Positions 23,043 through 25,558 of a stretch of DNA of 25,558 nt are shown here, piece by piece. Positions within the stretch are counted from its first letter, which is position 1. Each line of letters starts with the position of its first letter. The stretch is from Bacillota bacterium (lineage in GTDB: Bacteria; Bacillota; Clostridia; Clostridiales; Clostridiaceae): positions 1 to 25,558 of the forward strand of contig JAEXZL010000135.1 in the NCBI GenBank assembly GCA_023451395.1. The letters are read 5' to 3'. Both the position numbers and the translations under genes were made by a program. The notes beneath the pieces are model-generated. The model ran no database searches. It was not told where the DNA came from and saw only the letters and a program-made list of their open reading frames with translations.

Positions 23043-25280
23043 TTGTCAATAAATAAATCTGAATGGCTAGCAGAAAATGAATGGTTAGAAAGGGTACTTA
23101 AGGAGGTAAAAAGACAATTAGAAGAAAAGAGAAATTCCAAGGATAGCTTTAAAAAAGAGGCAATTGAGACTCAAAAGGAATTATGGGAGAATATTGGAGT
23201 TGTTACCGCAGAAAATGGTTTGCAGCATGTTGCAGATTTCATGCAGTTTATTAATACTATGAAAGTTCAAAAGAGGAACCATGAATTTGAAAGAAAACTA
23301 GTTGATAAATATGAGAACATGCTTTCATCTCCTTACTTTGCAAGAATGGATTTTAAGGAAGAAGGAGAGGAAAAGGCTGAAAAGTGTTATATTGGAATTT
23401 CTACTTTAATTAATGAAGATTTTGATTTTCTTATATATGATTGGAGGGCTCCAATTTCTAGTATGTTTTATGATTATGAAATTGGAGATGCTTATTATAA
23501 ATGTCCTGAAGGGATTGTAAATGGAAAAATAACATTAAAAAGGCAATATAAAATTAGCCATGGCAAGCTTCATTATATGTTTGATAGCAGTATAAAAATA
23601 GATGATGAAATGCTGCAGGATATATTAAGTAAAAGTAGTGATAATAAAATGAAGGCTATTATTGCTACCATTCAAAAAGAGCAAAACAAGGCAATTCGTA
23701 ATGAAAAATATAAAAATTTAATTGTTCAGGGACCAGCTGGAAGTGGGAAAACCTCTGTTGCTCTTCACAGAATTGCCTATTTATTATACAAGCATCGTGA
23801 TAGTATAACATCCAAAAACATCGTGATATTTTCCCCAAATAATATTTTTAATGATTATATTTCTAACGTTTTACCTCAGCTTGGGGAAGACAATATGCTG
23901 CAAACTACCTTTAAGGATTATATGCATAAAACTCTAGGGGATGTAGTGGGTAAGGAAGATTATTGGGAAATGATGGAGTATATCTTTGGTGATAAGAGTA
24001 AACCATTTTATCATATTAGGATTAAAGGCTTAAAATTCAAGTCTTCTACGGAGTTTGTTGATTTATTAAAGGTATATTTAAAACACTTAGAAAAAATCAG
24101 TATGGATTTTAGAGATATAACTTTAAGAGGAGAGACAATAATTTCATCAGCGGAAATACAGGAATTGTTTTATAAGGACTATAAAAGTCTGCCTCTTAAG
24201 AGAAAATTAGAAAAGCTAAGACAAAGAATTTTATATCTTATAGAACCTTATGAAAATAGATTAGTTGATAAGGCTGTGAAAGAAGCAGAAGAGTCTGGTG
24301 AACATTTAGATAAGAGTGAAATAGTTAAAGTAAGTAAATTTAAAGTAGGTTTAGAAATTAAAGCTATAGTTAATGAAGTGGAAGAAAAGACTAAATTTGA
24401 TTTAATGGATTGCTATAAAGCTTTTTATGAAGATATAGAGAGTTTCTTAAGTATGGCAAATATTAAATATGATAAGGAAAGCATTAGAGAAATTAAAAGA
24501 TATACTCTGGAAAATTTAAGAGCTAAAAAGATAAATTATGAGGATCAAGTAGCATTATTATTTATAAAAGGAACTGTTGGTGGTATTCCAAAAACAGAAG
24601 AAGTAAAGTATGTAATTATTGATGAAGCTCAAGATTATTCGCCATTACAGTATGAAATCTTCAATGAACTATTTAACAAAGCTAATAAAACAATCCTTGG
24701 GGATATATCTCAATCTATTAATCCTTATATGAATGTTGGAAGCTATAACAATGTTGTAAATATACTAAAAGACCATGATACCTCTATAATAAATTTAACT
24801 AAAAGCTATAGGTCCACAGCGGAAATAACTAAATTTTCACGAAAAATATTAAGTGAAGAAATTCATGATGAATACGTGGAAAGAAGCGGAGATTGGCCCA
24901 AGGTAATTGGCCTTTTAAATGAAGAAGCTATAAATGAAAAAATAGTAGAAGAGGTAAAAATTCATAAGGACAATGGGCATAATTCCATAGGAATAATAAC
25001 AAAGAATGCTCATGAAGCACAGAGGGTCTACAATTATTTAAAGGATAGGGTTGATGTAAAAATCATTGTAAATGAGGATGATGAGTATATTAACGATGTT
25101 CTAGTTATTCCTGCATATCTTGCTAAGGGCTTGGAATTTGATGTGGTCATGATATATAATGCCAGTGAATTAAGGTATAGGGATAAAGAGGATAGGCTGC
25201 TGCTTTATACAGCTTGCACAAGAGCCCTTCATGTTTTGAATGTATTTTATTTAGGAAATGTCTCACCATTATTAAAGTGA
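23043..25280 (+). CDS. HelD-type UvrD-like helicase, RNA polymerase recycling factor
   Basis: A 745-residue superfamily-1 helicase-like ATPase. An N-terminal coiled-coil arm (about 1-50) is followed by the HelD signature IYDWRAPISSMFYDYEIGDA (131-150), Walker A QGPAGSGKTSVALHR (229-243), an inserted helical region (about 300-500), Walker B IIDEAQDYSP (525-534), LGDISQSI (552-559), SYRSTAEITKF (588-598), AYLAKGLEFDVVMI (691-704) and YTACTRALHVL (722-732). HelD of Bacillus binds stalled RNA polymerase and frees it from DNA; Firmicute members are the short class of this size. I start at the TTG at 23043, preceded by AAGGGGGAG; the ATGs at 23013 and 23019 have no ribosome site. It is transcribed alone between terminators. 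Confidence 0.88.
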   Translation: MSINKSEWLAENEWLERVLKEVKRQLEEKRNSKDSFKKEAIETQKELWENIGVVTAENGLQHVADFMQFINTMKVQKRNHEFERKLVDKYENMLSSPYFARMDFKEEGEEKAEKCYIGISTLINEDFDFLIYDWRAPISSMFYDYEIGDAYYKCPEGIVNGKITLKRQYKISHGKLHYMFDSSIKIDDEMLQDILSKSSDNKMKAIIATIQKEQNKAIRNEKYKNLIVQGPAGSGKTSVALHRIAYLLYKHRDSITSKNIVIFSPNNIFNDYISNVLPQLGEDNMLQTTFKDYMHKTLGDVVGKEDYWEMMEYIFGDKSKPFYHIRIKGLKFKSSTEFVDLLKVYLKHLEKISMDFRDITLRGETIISSAEIQELFYKDYKSLPLKRKLEKLRQRILYLIEPYENRLVDKAVKEAEESGEHLDKSEIVKVSKFKVGLEIKAIVNEVEEKTKFDLMDCYKAFYEDIESFLSMANIKYDKESIREIKRYTLENLRAKKINYEDQVALLFIKGTVGGIPKTEEVKYVIIDEAQDYSPLQYEIFNELFNKANKTILGDISQSINPYMNVGSYNNVVNILKDHDTSIINLTKSYRSTAEITKFSRKILSEEIHDEYVERSGDWPKVIGLLNEEAINEKIVEEVKIHKDNGHNSIGIITKNAHEAQRVYNYLKDRVDVKIIVNEDDEYINDVLVIPAYLAKGLEFDVVMIYNASELRYRDKEDRLLLYTACTRALHVLNVFYLGNVSPLLK

Positions 25281-25317
25281 AAATAAATGAATGTAAAAAA
25301 TTAAGAAACTAAATTTT

Positions 25318-25350
25318 TAGGATAGGCTTTATAGTCTATCCTATTTTTTA
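25318..25350 (+). terminator. Terminator after the helicase gene
   Basis: TAGGATAG/CTATCCTA, 8-bp stem, 10-nt loop, followed by six T. Confidence 0.88.
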
Positions 25351-25381
25351 TGGGATTTTATGCAGCATTTTATTCGTTTAT

Positions 25382-25389
25382 GATATAAT
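25382..25389 (+). promoter_or_regulatory. Extended -10 of the YitT-like gene
   Basis: Within TGATATAATG is an extended -10 (TG-A-TATAAT; TATAAT at 25384-25389), about 50 nt before the next start codon; no clear -35 is seen. Confidence 0.5.
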
Positions 25390-25437
25390 GTCGATAGATG
25401 TCGTATTATCATAAAGAGAGTGATGAAAGGAAAACAT

Positions 25438-25558
25438 ATGAGATTCAATATTAAAGAAGACGGTAAGAGGATTGTTATGATTTGTCTTGCCTCAGCTATA
25501 ATGGCACTTAACATTAAATCCTTTGTACGAACTGGAGGTTTATTCCCAGGAGGGGCAA
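25438..25558 (+). CDS. YitT/DUF161-family membrane protein, N-terminal part (cut by window end)
   Basis: Forty codons are visible. A short charged start (MRFNIKEDGKR) leads into a hydrophobic helix VMICLASAIMALNIKSFV, then RTGGLFPGGA. The pattern of a first helix followed by a G-x-x-P-G-G turn is typical of YitT (DUF161) membrane proteins, whose function is not well known. A GAAAGGA ribosome site precedes the ATG. The rest of the gene lies beyond the window. Confidence 0.65.
   Translation, partial: MRFNIKEDGKRIVMICLASAIMALNIKSFVRTGGLFPGGA

Noticed and set aside
23043..25280. UvrD/PcrA or RecB-like DNA repair helicase
   Set aside because: The N-terminal coiled-coil arm and the DWRAPISS motif before Walker A are HelD features not found in UvrD/PcrA.

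Overview
This is AT-rich DNA from a low-G+C Gram-positive bacterium, most likely a clostridium. The signs are A/T-biased codons, strong AGGAGG-type ribosome binding sites, some GTG/TTG starts, many intrinsic terminators, and characteristic Firmicute families (CggR, YesM/YesN, Bce-type transporter modules, HelD, YitT). It reads as ordinary chromosome made of small self-contained operons. I see no rRNA, tRNA, insertion sequence, integrase, phage gene or CRISPR array.

Layout. (a) 1-1290: the 3' part of a LarA/DUF2088-like gene and a GNAT acetyltransferase, with a possible decayed coding remnant between them. (b) 1293-3176, minus strand: a three-gene operon of a VOC/glyoxalase-fold protein, an AlkC-like DNA glycosylase and a TetR repressor. 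A perfect inverted repeat sits inside its promoter and probably makes it autoregulated. (c) 3241-4543: a small basic orphan protein and a pair of half-size YdcZ/DUF606 membrane proteins on the minus strand, divergent from a YeiL-like Crp/Fnr regulator with a dyad in its leader. (d) 5372-6238: a stand-alone transglutaminase-fold protein. (e) 6533-11403: a CUT1 sugar ABC transporter (lipoprotein and two permeases, no ATPase) followed by an FAD-dependent oxidoreductase with a galactose-binding-like tail. (f) 11551-14483: a YesN/YesM-type two-component system, the likely regulator of (e). (g) 14729-15265: a second GNAT acetyltransferase. (h) 15506-17904: gap-cggR, a glyceraldehyde-3-phosphate dehydrogenase followed by its CggR-type repressor, with a GGGAC/GTCCC operator downstream of two promoters. 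(i) 17998-22890: a Bce-type peptide-antibiotic sensing and resistance module (dyad, small ORF, ATPase, 10-TM permease, terminator, response regulator, intramembrane-sensing kinase). (j) 23043-25280: a HelD-type helicase, then the start of a YitT/DUF161 membrane protein cut by the window end.

How the parts work together. In (e)+(f) the kinase/regulator pair probably senses an extracellular carbohydrate and switches on its uptake. The flavoenzyme is the only catabolic gene present, which suggests an oxidation-first route for an unusual glycoside or sugar derivative. In (i) permease and kinase should form a flux-sensing complex; the dyad TTACA-N4-TGTAA matches, from memory, the BceR-type operator and lies just upstream of a small ORF and the transporter. 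In (h) the gene order is reversed relative to Bacillus, pgk/tpi do not follow, and the GAPDH lacks the usual NAD-binding Asp, which hints at a specialised second GAPDH.

The most interesting candidates are the transporter plus flavoenzyme locus, the 30-codon ORF in front of the Bce transporter, and the cofactor-site change in the CggR-linked GAPDH. All assignments come from reading sequence motifs; no database search was run.
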